Made by a program: the position numbers and the translations under genes
From: Palleronia sediminis
GTDB lineage: Bacteria > Pseudomonadota > Alphaproteobacteria > Rhodobacterales > Rhodobacteraceae
DNA length: 64,000 nucleotides
Assembly: GCF_004358695.1 (NCBI RefSeq)
Contig: NZ_SNAA01000014.1
Coordinates: 37,386-101,385 of the forward strand
Reading direction: 5' to 3'
Notes under the pieces: generated by a model
Told to the model about the DNA's origin: nothing
What the model saw: only the letters and a program-made list of their open reading frames with translations
The model's database searches: none
In this document: positions 27,899 through 36,686 of the stretch, piece by piece
Layout of the letters: each line of letters starts with the position of its first letter
How positions within the stretch are numbered: position 1 is the first letter of the stretch

Positions 27899-28153
27899 AT
27901 GGATCTCGCTGATGAAGTGCGCGCACTGCGCGAAGACGTGAGGGCGCTGACGGCGCGCCTCGACGGTGCGCTCGCGCCCGCGATGATGAACACGGCGCAG
28001 TGCGCGGCGTTCCTCGGAATGTCGCCCGACCGCTTGTATGAGTGGCGCAAGGAGCGGATCGGCCCGCCCTATATGCACCTCTCCGCGCGGTCGATCCTGT
28101 ATGAACGGGAAGCCGTTATCGCGTGGGCACAGTCCCACAAGATCGAACACTAA
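27899..28153 (+). CDS. Small helix-turn-helix protein, AlpA/excisionase-like
   Basis: An 84-aa protein: N-terminal coiled coil (DEVRALREDVRALTARLDGA) and an HTH_17-type domain (MNTAQCAAFLGMSPDRLYEW, then a wing and REAVIAWAQSHK). In P4-like elements and PICIs such proteins act as excisionase or as activator of the integrase. Its place between integrase and replication gene is the usual one. DNA sites are unknown; the TGTTGCAGAG boxes are candidates. Confidence 0.75.
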   Translation: MDLADEVRALREDVRALTARLDGALAPAMMNTAQCAAFLGMSPDRLYEWRKERIGPPYMHLSARSILYEREAVIAWAQSHKIEH

Positions 28154-28286
28154 GGGAAAGGGGCGGCGATCACTCGCCACCCCGTCGATTGCATACGCCC
28201 TGCGCAGAGCGTTTCGGAACAACTCGCTTATAGCATGACGCGGGGCAGCAATCGACCGGAGTTGCAGGTGGTCGTCCATATGGACG

Positions 28287-31200
28287 ATGCAGATTTACAC
28301 GGCGACAAGCACGACTCACGAACTGCGCAAGGTGTGGCGCGCGGGCGATAACGGCCCAGAACAGGACGAGGCGTCCGAGGGCTTCCGATACGCGAACAAG
28401 TTCATCTACGAGGACCATGAGGTTCACGACCTGCAAGGCGTCTGCGACCTGCTGAACCGGCTTGCGGACGTGCCTACAGCGGCCATCGTGCTTGGCCGTC
28501 CGCTGATCGACCGTGGCGGGCGCACGGGCCTCGACTTCGAGGACGAACCGACGAACCTTTTCCTAGCCGACCTCGACTCGCTCGACTTCGAGGGGACGCC
28601 TGAGGAGGCCGTCGTTTTCGCCTTCCCGTTCCTGCATGGCCGACGCTTCGTCTATGCCTTCTCGCCCTCCGCTGGCTTCAAGCCAGGGCATCGCCTGCGC
28701 GTTGCGTTCGAGGTCGAGCCGATGGACCTGACCGCGATGCAGATTCATGCGGAACACTGGAACACGGAACTTGCCATGCGCATCGGCGCGGAGCGGAAGT
28801 TCATCGACTATGGCATCTACAAGCCGTCAGGGTTCATCTTCACAGCGCGTCCGACGCTGAAAGGACTCGACGATCCGCACCCCGTGCGCGCCTTCCTCGT
28901 CGATGGCAAGACCGGCCCCGCGCCGATCCCGCGCCTGCCTGACATGATCGAGGTTGAGATCGCGCCTGCGGTCACACTCGGGCAGATGCCGACGCTGCGC
29001 TGGGATGACGGTCAGCGGCACAACAGCGTCTTCGACTTCATGCGCGCCTATCGCACGGCGTTCCCGTCGTCGGTCTATACGGAGTGCTGGGGCGCGTTAA
29101 AGGACGAGTATGCGAGGCTCGGTGTGTCAGCGGCGAACCAGCGTGCGTTCGGGCTGTCCTACATTCAGGCCCGGTTCCCGAAGGTGCGCGGCGCTCGACG
29201 GAAGCGGAAAGTGTTCCCGGTGACGCGGCAGGAAGTGCCATTCGACGAGGCGACGCGGAGGCTAAGTGACGAGATCAAGACGTTCGTCGAATCTCGCACC
29301 CCCGGCGTGAAAGTGATCGAAGCCGACGCGGGACTCGGAAAGACCTATTGGGCGCTTTACTGGCTCGGCGTCGAGACGCGCTATGCCGCGCACGTCAACG
29401 ACATGTTCCTGACCGACCTCTACGTGCCGAACCATAACCTATCTGCACAGATCGAATCCGACGCGCGGGCGCAGGGGATGAGCGCATACACGGAATATGG
29501 TCGCGCGCAGGAGGTTCGTGGCATCCCCGTCTGTCACAAGCACGAAGCCATCTCGAAGGTGCAAGGCATCATCAAGGAGACCCGGAAATCGTTCTGCGAC
29601 GACGGTGAGGCGCGGTGCGAGCATCGTTCGGGCTGTCTATGGTGGGACCAATGGGACAAGTCGTTGACCCACGACCTGCGGATTCGGACCCACGCGCACC
29701 TGCCGCTACAGATCGCGAAGGAGGGTGAACAATCGCGCGTCCCGAACTTCGTCGTGATCGACGAGAACTTCCTAGCCGCGCTCATCAAGCGGTCCTTCGT
29801 CAAGGTCAAAGACCTGTGCGACCTAACCCGCCACGACATGGGCGAATGGCTGCTTCGCTTCGCGCAGGTTCACAAGGCAGGCATGACCCTTGAACAACTG
29901 ACGGCTGCTGGGTTCACGGTCGATGTCTGCAAAGAGCTAATCAAAGCCGAAGAAGCCCTCGCACCGCAGGTCGAGATTACGCCTGACATGTCGGCCAGCG
30001 AGGCGCTTGCGAAGGCTGTCGATTACGACGCGCAATGGCACCTCTACGCCTCCTTCTGGCGTCGCCTGCGTGATGCGATTGCGGTCGGGTCGATGAACAG
30101 GCTCCGCCGCGTCAAGGACGGTGTGTGGCTGAATTGGCGGCAGCGCATCGCGGGCATTCCGTGGGATGCCGAGACCAACCGACCGAAGGTGCCTGTGCTC
30201 GTGCTGTCAGCCACGATCAAGCGTTCCATGGTCGAGGCCGTGTTGCCGGTGGACGAGTGGGTGACGATTGAAGTCGAGAAGCACAAGGACGCGAAGGTGA
30301 CGCAGATCGTCGTTGATGCGTCGAAGACGGCGCTGCTCTACGGCACAGGCGACCGCGTCGAGGAATATGCCGAGAGCGACAAGGCGAAGGCCGAAAAGGC
30401 GCGGCAGTTTCGCGAGGACGTGACGGCAATCTCGCAAGGGCGGCATCTGTTCTCATACAAGGCGCTACGGGAGCAGGACGTGCCGTTGTCGGGTTGGTTC
30501 AACGCGGTCGAAGGGTTGAACGATTGGGCCGGTGGCAAGATTGACATTGTAGGCCGTCCGTTGCCTGCGCCGAGTGACGTTGAGGACATGGCGCGGGCGA
30601 TCCACCAGGACGGCTTGCCTATCGTGCAGGTCGGGGAATGGTATCCGAAACGACCGTTCGCGTTGTTCGGTGGTGCGGGCATGACATGGGCCGAGCGACA
30701 TGTCGATCCGCGCGTGGAAGATGTTCGGTGGGTCATCTGCGAGGGTGCGATGATGCAGGCCGCGGCACGGGCGCGGCATGTCAGGCAAGGGTGCGAGATA
30801 CGCCTGTTCTCGAACATGCCGCTGCCGGTGAAGGTCGATGAGGTCGATGAGGTCGAAAGTTTCAACGACTTGAAGCCGGAGGAACAGGAATATCTGACCG
30901 CGCCTGTTCGGGTTGCGTCGGCGGGCCTCGCGCAGAAGCTGTTTCGCAAGTTCGCGGGCATGTCGGGGCAAGGGGTGAAGGACGCCGTTGGCGATCTGTT
31001 CGGCTGGGCGATGGTACGGGATGCCGAGTTCATTGAGGTGCGGTTGCAGGGAGAGAAACAGTGGTCCCGCGTCTGGATCGCGGATGGGGGTTGGCGCTGG
31101 CTGTGCGACCGTGTGCCTGTCGTCGCATGGCGGGAACCTGTCCTTCGGAAGGACGACAATGCGGAGAGGTTCGAGGCGATGGCGTCGCAGAGTGAGCATG

Positions 31201-31346
31201 TTACCGAGATGCGCGCGCTCAAGGAGGCGTTCGAGCGGGAGGCATGGTTCGACGAGGACGGGTATGTGCCGCGTGGCGAGCAGCGCACGGATGCAGGATT
31301 CTGGTTCGATTGGAAGCAGATCGGGGTCCGTGTCAGGGCAGCGTGA
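28287..31346 (+). CDS. AEP-primase-like / SF2 helicase-like fusion replication protein
   Basis: A 1019-aa protein, the largest in the island. Residues about 60-200 look like an archaeo-eukaryotic primase domain: D-x-D in LFLADLDSLDF (95-97), GHRLRVAF (His135) and FIDYGIYKPSGFIFTARP (Asp174). A Walker A follows, EADAGLGKTYW (about 345-355), and a Walker B/DE box VVIDENF (about 489-495). LVLSATIKRS resembles helicase motif III, and QAAARARHVRQG the arginine motif VI. Between the Walker boxes are four cysteines (416, 437, 444, 450), a possible zinc or Fe-S site. I infer the initiator of autonomous island replication. Residue assignments are by eye. Confidence 0.65.
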   Translation: MQIYTATSTTHELRKVWRAGDNGPEQDEASEGFRYANKFIYEDHEVHDLQGVCDLLNRLADVPTAAIVLGRPLIDRGGRTGLDFEDEPTNLFLADLDSLDFEGTPEEAVVFAFPFLHGRRFVYAFSPSAGFKPGHRLRVAFEVEPMDLTAMQIHAEHWNTELAMRIGAERKFIDYGIYKPSGFIFTARPTLKGLDDPHPVRAFLVDGKTGPAPIPRLPDMIEVEIAPAVTLGQMPTLRWDDGQRHNSVFDFMRAYRTAFPSSVYTECWGALKDEYARLGVSAANQRAFGLSYIQARFPKVRGARRKRKVFPVTRQEVPFDEATRRLSDEIKTFVESRTPGVKVIEADAGLGKTYWALYWLGVETRYAAHVNDMFLTDLYVPNHNLSAQIESDARAQGMSAYTEYGRAQEVRGIPVCHKHEAISKVQGIIKETRKSFCDDGEARCEHRSGCLWWDQWDKSLTHDLRIRTHAHLPLQIAKEGEQSRVPNFVVIDENFLAALIKRSFVKVKDLCDLTRHDMGEWLLRFAQVHKAGMTLEQLTAAGFTVDVCKELIKAEEALAPQVEITPDMSASEALAKAVDYDAQWHLYASFWRRLRDAIAVGSMNRLRRVKDGVWLNWRQRIAGIPWDAETNRPKVPVLVLSATIKRSMVEAVLPVDEWVTIEVEKHKDAKVTQIVVDASKTALLYGTGDRVEEYAESDKAKAEKARQFREDVTAISQGRHLFSYKALREQDVPLSGWFNAVEGLNDWAGGKIDIVGRPLPAPSDVEDMARAIHQDGLPIVQVGEWYPKRPFALFGGAGMTWAERHVDPRVEDVRWVICEGAMMQAAARARHVRQGCEIRLFSNMPLPVKVDEVDEVESFNDLKPEEQEYLTAPVRVASAGLAQKLFRKFAGMSGQGVKDAVGDLFGWAMVRDAEFIEVRLQGEKQWSRVWIADGGWRWLCDRVPVVAWREPVLRKDDNAERFEAMASQSEHVTEMRALKEAFEREAWFDEDGYVPRGEQRTDAGFWFDWKQIGVRVRAA

Positions 31347-31353
31347 GCGCAGG

Positions 31354-31414
31354 ATTTAAACTACAACTCGCGCTAACGGAGACTCTCTCTATAAAGACGA
31401 GTTGTAGTTTAAAT
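31354..31414. repeat. 17-bp perfect inverted repeat after the replication gene
   Basis: Arms ATTTAAACTACAACTCG (31354-31370) and its exact reverse complement (31398-31414) with a 27-nt loop. It is AT-rich in a GC-rich setting and starts 8 bp after the primase-helicase stop. No T-run follows, so it may be an origin hairpin rather than a simple terminator. Confidence 0.85.
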
Positions 31415-31472
31415 TGCCATGCCGAGGCTGCCGGGTTGACCCTAGCTGGTGGCGCGCTCTCTACCTTCTTTT

Positions 31473-31743
31473 GTTGCGACTTGGTCGCAACTAGCCCGTG
31501 CCGAAATGAGCAATTGCGAAGCATACAATTGCTCCCGCCCGCCAACCGATTCTTTTACAAGCACAATGGCGCGGCGCATGTTGCAGAGCGCGCGGTCTCT
31601 GCAACAAGGCGATATGCAGCCGCAGAATATGTCACCAATGGTGACGTATCTATCGCAGAACGCTGCGATGACCGCACAACTGCATGGCGCAGGCCCAAGC
31701 TCGCCTGCTGCGCGTCAGCGCCCCGGCAAAGCGCGTCAGCGCC
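31473..31743. repeat. Cluster of dyads and a direct repeat, candidate origin or operator region
   Basis: In 270 bp: GTTGCGAC-ttg-GTCGCAAC (31473-31491), GAGCAATTG-n9-CAATTGCTC (31508-31534), TGTTGCAGAG-n8-CTCTGCAACA (31579-31606), GTCACC-aat-GGTGAC (31631-31645) and a 13-bp direct repeat GCGCGTCAGCGCC (31710-31722, 31731-31743). All are perfect. With the 17-bp repeat before it, this 563-bp non-coding block (31347-31909) is the most structured stretch of the island. Confidence 0.8.
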
Positions 31744-31909
31744 GGGCGTGTCGAAGTTTTCCGACCCGACACAGGGCAAACCACGCTCTCCGCCTCACGC
31801 CCCAAGCCACGCGGTCTGCTGATGAACCAAGGTCTTACCTCGTCGCACGGTGTATCGAAGCGTTCGGGCCTTTCATAATGCGCCCACGTTGCCATCATCT
31901 TGTAGACCC

Positions 31910-32506
31910 ATGCCGATCACCCCTCGTCTTGCGCCTAACGTCCCGCACCTCGTCAAGGACCAGATGGCTTTCATTAAACCGTCTGCGGTCATGCAGGAGG
32001 TGGCTGCGGGGAAGCGGTCGGCAATCGCGACGCCCCTCGAACACCTGATCCTGCTCGACATATTCAGGGCAAAGCTGCTGCATCCTGACGACCCTGTGTT
32101 GTTCTCCATGCAGCTTGTCCCGACCCGCTTCGGGAGGCATCAACCCAACTGGCACGCGCATTTCTGGGGCCGAGACCCGATGTGCTTTGGCGTCAGCAAG
32201 CAAGGGCCGCGCGCCCTGCTTAACGATTGCTTGCGTGACGAGGTTCATGACCAGACGGCTATGCCGAGCCTCCCGCACGGATGGGAAGTCGATCACGTCG
32301 GCGTCGAGTTCAAAGACCTAATGGACGGCTGGCTCGAACAGGAAGGCCTAGCGGTTGAAGACGTGGCAATCGTCGCGAACAAGAACGCGACCAAGAGCCT
32401 CACTGACCGCGCTTTAGCCGCGCGGTGGCGGGAGTATCACCGTCAAAACGCAATTCTCGAACCCAAGCCTCGTGATGAACACCGCGCCCGACACCGTGAC
32501 GCCTGA
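31910..32506 (+). CDS. DUF3223-like protein
   Basis: A 198-aa protein. The segment HFWGRDPMCFGVSKQGPRAL, then HGWEVDHVGVEFKDLMDGWL, resembles DUF3223 domains, found in phages and some nuclease-associated proteins; WEVDH could be part of a metal site but no full HNH motif is visible. I use the ATG at 31910 (MPITPRL); a longer TTG-started form is possible. It lies just after the structured non-coding block. Function unknown. Confidence 0.6.
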   Translation: MPITPRLAPNVPHLVKDQMAFIKPSAVMQEVAAGKRSAIATPLEHLILLDIFRAKLLHPDDPVLFSMQLVPTRFGRHQPNWHAHFWGRDPMCFGVSKQGPRALLNDCLRDEVHDQTAMPSLPHGWEVDHVGVEFKDLMDGWLEQEGLAVEDVAIVANKNATKSLTDRALAARWREYHRQNAILEPKPRDEHRARHRDA

Positions 32507-32668
32507 CCCCTCCATTTCCATCTAATTCTCCCCGGTCCTCCACCTCGGATATTTTACAGAATTTCTGTGAGCCGACTTATCACGTCATAGCGCGCATCGG
32601 CTCACTGGACGGGAGGTTGTGCGCCGAACCTTTCAAGCCTTCCGTCCGCCTAACTTGGAAACTCCCTC

Positions 32669-32923
32669 ATGCAGATCACCCTGACCGACCTCGGCACGAC
32701 GTGCGCCCTCCACGCCGTCACCATTTCTTCGACGACCGACTTCCCGCTCCCGACCCCTGCGGACACGCTCCGCGACGGACTGCGGGCGATTCTGGCCGAA
32801 CCGACCAAGCAAAACCACACCGCCTCGAACGTCCTGCTCGTGCGCCGCCCCACAGGCATCGACGTTGTGTCGCCCGTCGGCTCGTTCCTCGTTCCCTATC
32901 CGAACCTGTTCCCGCTCGTATGA
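32669..32923 (+). CDS. Small hypothetical protein
   Basis: An 84-aa protein, not recognised. Composition and ATGA overlap with the next gene support it being real. It has no signal peptide or membrane segment. The 162 bp before it (32507-32668) show nothing clear. Confidence 0.6.
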   Translation: MQITLTDLGTTCALHAVTISSTTDFPLPTPADTLRDGLRAILAEPTKQNHTASNVLLVRRPTGIDVVSPVGSFLVPYPNLFPLV

Positions 32924-33417
32924 CGCCAGAGAAGCGCCTGCTCCAAGCCATCATCGGGCAAGCGGTCACAGACCTTTTCATCGGCAAGCCTCACGCATCG
33001 ACCGATGAAGAAAGCTCGCTTGCTCGCCGCGAAGCCCTCTACTTCCTGACCGACGCGACAGGCGGATGGGCACGGCGACGCGCAGAACTCTGCCTCTTGA
33101 TCGACTACGATCCAGATCAGGTGCGCCGGTCGATCATCGCGATCCTCGACGGAACGACCCTCCCGCCCGCGAGCATCGGCAAAGGCATCGGTCTCGCGCG
33201 CGACCTGTGGGCGGAGCAGATCGCGCGCGAGAAAGCAGCACACGAGGCGCGGACGCGGAATCGACGATGCCCCGCACCGACGCCGATCCTCGTCCCGAGA
33301 GCGCCTGCGCCGTCTAAACCTATCCGCCCTCGGCTGAAACCCGCGAAACCCTGGATGATGCCACCGCGCGATCCCGAAGACGATTGGCTCTACCTCGGAA
33401 TAGAGATTCCTGCCTGA
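32920..33417 (+). CDS. Hypothetical island protein
   Basis: A 165-aa protein, not recognised. Residues about 1-90 look helical (EKRLLQAIIGQAVTDLFIGK; ARREALYFLTDATGGWARRR). The rest is a basic, proline-rich tail (PAPTPILVPRAPAPSKPIRP). The basic tail hints at nucleic-acid binding. ATGA overlap with the gene before. A terminator follows at 33534. Confidence 0.6.
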   Translation: MTPEKRLLQAIIGQAVTDLFIGKPHASTDEESSLARREALYFLTDATGGWARRRAELCLLIDYDPDQVRRSIIAILDGTTLPPASIGKGIGLARDLWAEQIAREKAAHEARTRNRRCPAPTPILVPRAPAPSKPIRPRLKPAKPWMMPPRDPEDDWLYLGIEIPA

Positions 33418-33533
33418 CTTCCACCTTTTTCAATCCGACTTCCACCTTGTTCTCGTGTCTCGCACTTCCTCGAAAGCGCATATCGTTTCCGCATCGGCAG
33501 GTTAGGCTTGCTATCCTCTCTGTGGTTGAGAAT

Positions 33534-33562
33534 GGCAGGTCCGATCAGGGCCTGCCGTTTTT
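33534..33562 (+). terminator. Intrinsic terminator
   Basis: GGCAGG, an 11-nt loop, CCTGCC, then GTTTTT. It ends the replication-side transcript, 117 bp after the preceding stop and 18 bp before the next start, so the packaging block may have its own promoter or depend on readthrough. Confidence 0.8.
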
Positions 33563-33579
33563 GTTCAGAGAGGAACGAC

Positions 33580-34248
33580 ATGCCAAACCAAAACGACGAC
33601 CACGCGCAGGCGCTGATTGATGCTCTCGCGCCGAAACTTCTCGACGCCCTGCTTCCGAAGATCGCGCAATCGGTCGAAACCCAGATCGACGGCCTCAAGA
33701 AGAAGAACGCGGAACTGCTCGACAAGCTGGCCGAGACGAAGAAGCCGGACCCGCTCGCATCCATCGACAAGCTGCTCGCGAAACTCGACGCGGAGCAGCG
33801 CGAACAGGCCTATAGGGATGCAGGCTTTTCGCGGGACGCGGAGGGCAAGCTGTCCCTTGCAGGGACGCAACAAGGTCATGTGATCGACCGGCAATCCGCG
33901 CGAGACCCCGCGAAGTATCGCGAAGCCAAAGCGCGCGCGGAAGCCGCAGGCGTGACCTTGCGCGTCGTCGATAACAGCGACCGCGACCCGACGATCCGCA
34001 ACACGGGCAGACGCGGGGTTACTCCGACAAAAGTTGTCACTTTTGACGACTCGCACGAAAGGGTTCGCTACGTCCGCGCGGACATGATGGGCGGCAACGG
34101 CTTCGTTCAGCGCCGTCTTGCGGCAGAGCGCGAAGGCTACCGCGTCCGCGCGTTCCACGATCCCGCAGACCTTCCGCCCCATGCGCGTCAGAAGTTCGCG
34201 CTCATGGAGAAAGCGGCGCAGGAGGGCACGTCTGATGCTGACGCCTGA
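33580..34248 (+). CDS. Hypothetical protein with coiled coil, start of the packaging block
   Basis: A 222-aa protein. Residues about 10-75 are helical with a coiled coil (ETQIDGLKKKNAELLDKLAE). The C-terminal half has mixed alpha/beta content around KVVTFDDSHERVRYVRADMM. The ribosome site AGAGAGGA precedes the ATG at 33580. It overlaps the next gene by 14 bp. Not recognised; its position before terminase genes suggests a packaging or head-associated role, an inference only. Confidence 0.6.
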   Translation: MPNQNDDHAQALIDALAPKLLDALLPKIAQSVETQIDGLKKKNAELLDKLAETKKPDPLASIDKLLAKLDAEQREQAYRDAGFSRDAEGKLSLAGTQQGHVIDRQSARDPAKYREAKARAEAAGVTLRVVDNSDRDPTIRNTGRRGVTPTKVVTFDDSHERVRYVRADMMGGNGFVQRRLAAEREGYRVRAFHDPADLPPHARQKFALMEKAAQEGTSDADA

Positions 34249-34621
34249 GGAACGGGCTTGCCTGACGTGGGCCTTTCAGATCACCCACGACGCCCTCGGG
34301 CAGTTGGTCTATGTCCACGATGACGGTCGGATTGATGCCTTTGGCGAGGTGTTCCGCCTAGACAGCGAGAGCTTGCATCATCACTGGATCGCGCTTCTCG
34401 CCGCATCGGCTGAGGGATACCTGGCCGGGGTGAAGCCGGGTCAGTTGCGAAGCGATCTGCTCGCGGCTGGCGTCCGGGAAGAAGCGGCAAACTTTGTCCA
34501 CGATCATCTCGTTGATGTCTCCGAAGTCGAATGGGATGCGCTGACCAATTCGGTTCAGCAGTATCGCGAACTTATGGCGGACAAGGCGCATCGCTCAACG
34601 CAAGTCGGGGGTCTTATCTGA
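34235..34621 (+). CDS. Hypothetical island protein
   Basis: A 128-aa acidic protein, not recognised (LVYVHDDGRIDAFGEVFRLD; AEGYLAGVKPGQLRSDLLAA). Tightly packed between neighbours: a 14-bp overlap before it, and the next start one base after its stop. The ribosome site GGAGGG lies in the preceding gene. Confidence 0.6.
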   Translation: MLTPEERACLTWAFQITHDALGQLVYVHDDGRIDAFGEVFRLDSESLHHHWIALLAASAEGYLAGVKPGQLRSDLLAAGVREEAANFVHDHLVDVSEVEWDALTNSVQQYRELMADKAHRSTQVGGLI

Positions 34622-34622
34622 A

Positions 34623-35204
34623 ATGAAAGGCCCCGGACGCAAGAACACGATCCTCATGCACCCAGAGCGCAAGACGATCATCAAGCAGATCATCTTGGGC
34701 GAGCAGGGATTGCCGGGTGGCATGTCGAAGGCGCAAGTCGCGAAACGTCTCGGGATGCACCCGGATTCCATCGTTCGTTTCCGCAAGGAGCATATCACGG
34801 AGGAAATGGTGCGCGCGACGCTGGCCGAGGTGCGCATTTCCAAGATCGAAGGCGACACGGCGGTTCTCAACGAGGACCGCATGGACGTTGCCCGCACCTA
34901 CGAGTCGTTGGCGAAGCGGGTCGAGAAGATCATCGCGCGGGCAGAGGAAAACGAAGACGACGGGTTCACCTTGTCCGCGGCCGAAGGCCTTCGCCGCATC
35001 CTTCGGGACATTGCGACCATGCACGGGAAGATGGCAACGTCGCTGACTGTCGAGGTCAAGCTGTCAGAAAGCGCCGAATGGGTAACACTCAAACGCATCA
35101 TTCGGGAAGTCTGCGACGAGGTTCCAGAAGCTCGCGAACCCTTCCTGCGCAAGATGCGTCGCGAGGCGTTGTCCATCACGCGCGAGGGCAGCAATGCCAT
35201 TTGA
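34623..35204 (+). CDS. Probable terminase small subunit
   Basis: A 193-aa protein with an N-terminal helix-turn-helix (GGMSKAQVAKRLGMHPDSIV, then RFRKEH, residues about 31-57), a helical middle (RTYESLAKRVEKIIARAEEN) and a C-terminal segment rich in charged residues. Small size, HTH, helical oligomerisation region and its position directly before the ATPase gene (11-bp overlap) are those of TerS, which recognises the packaging site. Confidence 0.65.
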   Translation: MKGPGRKNTILMHPERKTIIKQIILGEQGLPGGMSKAQVAKRLGMHPDSIVRFRKEHITEEMVRATLAEVRISKIEGDTAVLNEDRMDVARTYESLAKRVEKIIARAEENEDDGFTLSAAEGLRRILRDIATMHGKMATSLTVEVKLSESAEWVTLKRIIREVCDEVPEAREPFLRKMRREALSITREGSNAI

Positions 35205-35985
35205 CGCGCTCCTGCCTTGGTTCGACGATCTTGAACGCCAGCTCGACCCGAAGGCGCGTCTCGCCCATTGGATCGGGCATAAGCCTGACCCGTGGCAAGT
35301 CGAGATGTTCACGACGCGGGCTTCGGAGGTCGCCTGCCGCGTGTCCCGTCAGGCGGGCAAGACTTCTGTTCTCGCCGCGCGTTCCGTCGAGGAACTGCAT
35401 ATCCCGGAATCGCTGACTATCTGCATCGCGCCCGCAGAACGTCAGGCGAAGATCATCGCCCGCGAGATCGGGCGGCAGCTTCGGCGCACAGACCTCGTCA
35501 TCACGCGCTCGACGCTGACGGAACTCGAAATGTCGAACGGAGCGCGCGTCGTCGCGCTCCCGTCAACGTCCGACACCATTCGCGGATTCCCGTCTGTGTC
35601 CCTTCTCATCATCGACGAGTGCGCGTTCTTGAAAGGCGACGACACGGAGGAAGTGCGAGGGGAGACGCTTATCTCGGGCGTCCTCCCGATGCTCACGGCG
35701 CAGGGTCAGGTGTATTTCTCGTCCACGCCCGCCGGGCGCGACAACTACTTCGCGAAACTGTTCCTCGACGCGAAACCCGACGACGGTATTCAGCGGATCG
35801 TCGTCAAAGGAACGGACATTCCGCGACTTGCAGAAAAGGTCGAGCGAATGCGCCGCACCTTGTCCGCGACGCGGTTCAAGCAGGAGATCGACGTTGAGAT
35901 GTTGGCCGATGGCCTCGCCTACTTCGATCTGTCCATCATCGAACAAGCCACAAGCACTGAGAGCGCGATATGTCCGAGACTCTAG
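35194..35985 (+). CDS. Terminase large subunit, ATPase half
   Basis: A 263-aa protein equal to the N-terminal motor of phage TerL. Walker A-like CRVSRQAGKTSVLA (about residues 48-61), Walker B plus catalytic Glu LLIIDECAFL, and coupling motif FSSTPAG. The ORF stops soon after the motor, so it lacks the nuclease found in a normal ~500-aa TerL. The nuclease is in the next ORF, which overlaps by 16 bp in the -1 frame. Confidence 0.85.
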   Translation: MPFDALLPWFDDLERQLDPKARLAHWIGHKPDPWQVEMFTTRASEVACRVSRQAGKTSVLAARSVEELHIPESLTICIAPAERQAKIIAREIGRQLRRTDLVITRSTLTELEMSNGARVVALPSTSDTIRGFPSVSLLIIDECAFLKGDDTEEVRGETLISGVLPMLTAQGQVYFSSTPAGRDNYFAKLFLDAKPDDGIQRIVVKGTDIPRLAEKVERMRRTLSATRFKQEIDVEMLADGLAYFDLSIIEQATSTESAICPRL

Positions 35986-36686
35986 ACCTCGTTTTCATGC
36001 CCGATGGTCGGGTTATCAACGAGACGCACCACGACCCGGCAATCCCGCGCGTGACGGGACACCAAAAGTATTGGGTATCGGCGGATTTGGGACAAGCACA
36101 CGACTTCTCGGCGGTCTGCATCATCAAGGATCAAGTCCTTCCCACGGTCGATGCGGGTCGCGTGATCCTTGGGCCGCGCGAACGCACGGTCGTCTATGCG
36201 GACAGGTTCCGCGGCGTGTCCTACGTCGATGTGGTCGATCACCTAATCCGCCTCAAGAACGCGCCGCCGTTCGGGGGCAAGTCGGAACTCGTCATTGACG
36301 GCACGTCCATCGGGCGCGTCGTCTCGGACATGCTCCACGAGCAGAACGTGCCGCACTTCGCGATCCAGATGACGGGCGGGCAGGAGTGGTCGAAGAAGGG
36401 GCGTTACATCAACGCGGGCAAGACAGCGATGGTCGAGACGTTGGCCGTCCTGTTCGCTGCGGGCGAGATCAAGTTTGCCCATGACTGCCCGCTGCGCGCC
36501 GAGATCGAAGCCGACCTCGCGTCCTTCACGATGCAGACGACGGCTGCTGGCAATCAGATCATCACGCAGGGGCGCAAAGGATCCGGTCACGGCGATCTTG
36601 GCATTTCTCTGATCGTCGGGGCGTTCGCATCGCAACACCTAAAGTCGCAGCGGATCGAAGTCAGCCATTTGCGGGGCTACTATTGA
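35970..36686 (+). CDS. Terminase large subunit, nuclease half
   Basis: A 238-aa RNase-H-fold nuclease domain with the acidic residues of phage TerL: VSADLGQAHDFSAVCII (first Asp), LVIDGTSIG (second), and GSGHGDLGISLIVGA (third). Alone it matches the C-terminal half of TerL. An in-frame TGA 12 nt before its ATG means any frameshift joining the halves would have to occur within 35961-35985, where I see no slippery heptamer. Independent translation from the overlapping ATG is likelier. Confidence 0.85.
   Translation: MSETLDLVFMPDGRVINETHHDPAIPRVTGHQKYWVSADLGQAHDFSAVCIIKDQVLPTVDAGRVILGPRERTVVYADRFRGVSYVDVVDHLIRLKNAPPFGGKSELVIDGTSIGRVVSDMLHEQNVPHFAIQMTGGQEWSKKGRYINAGKTAMVETLAVLFAAGEIKFAHDCPLRAEIEADLASFTMQTTAAGNQIITQGRKGSGHGDLGISLIVGAFASQHLKSQRIEVSHLRGYY

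Noticed and set aside
31449-32048. Frames of 190-200 codons in the dyad-rich block
   Set aside because: They overlap each other and the DUF3223-like gene, have Ser/Arg/Pro-rich translations and no start signals. The inverted repeats explain the region better.
35961-35985. Programmed -1 frameshift joining the terminase halves
   Set aside because: The ORFs do overlap in the -1 sense, but there is no X-XXY-YYZ heptamer or clear downstream structure, while an ATG for the second ORF is present.
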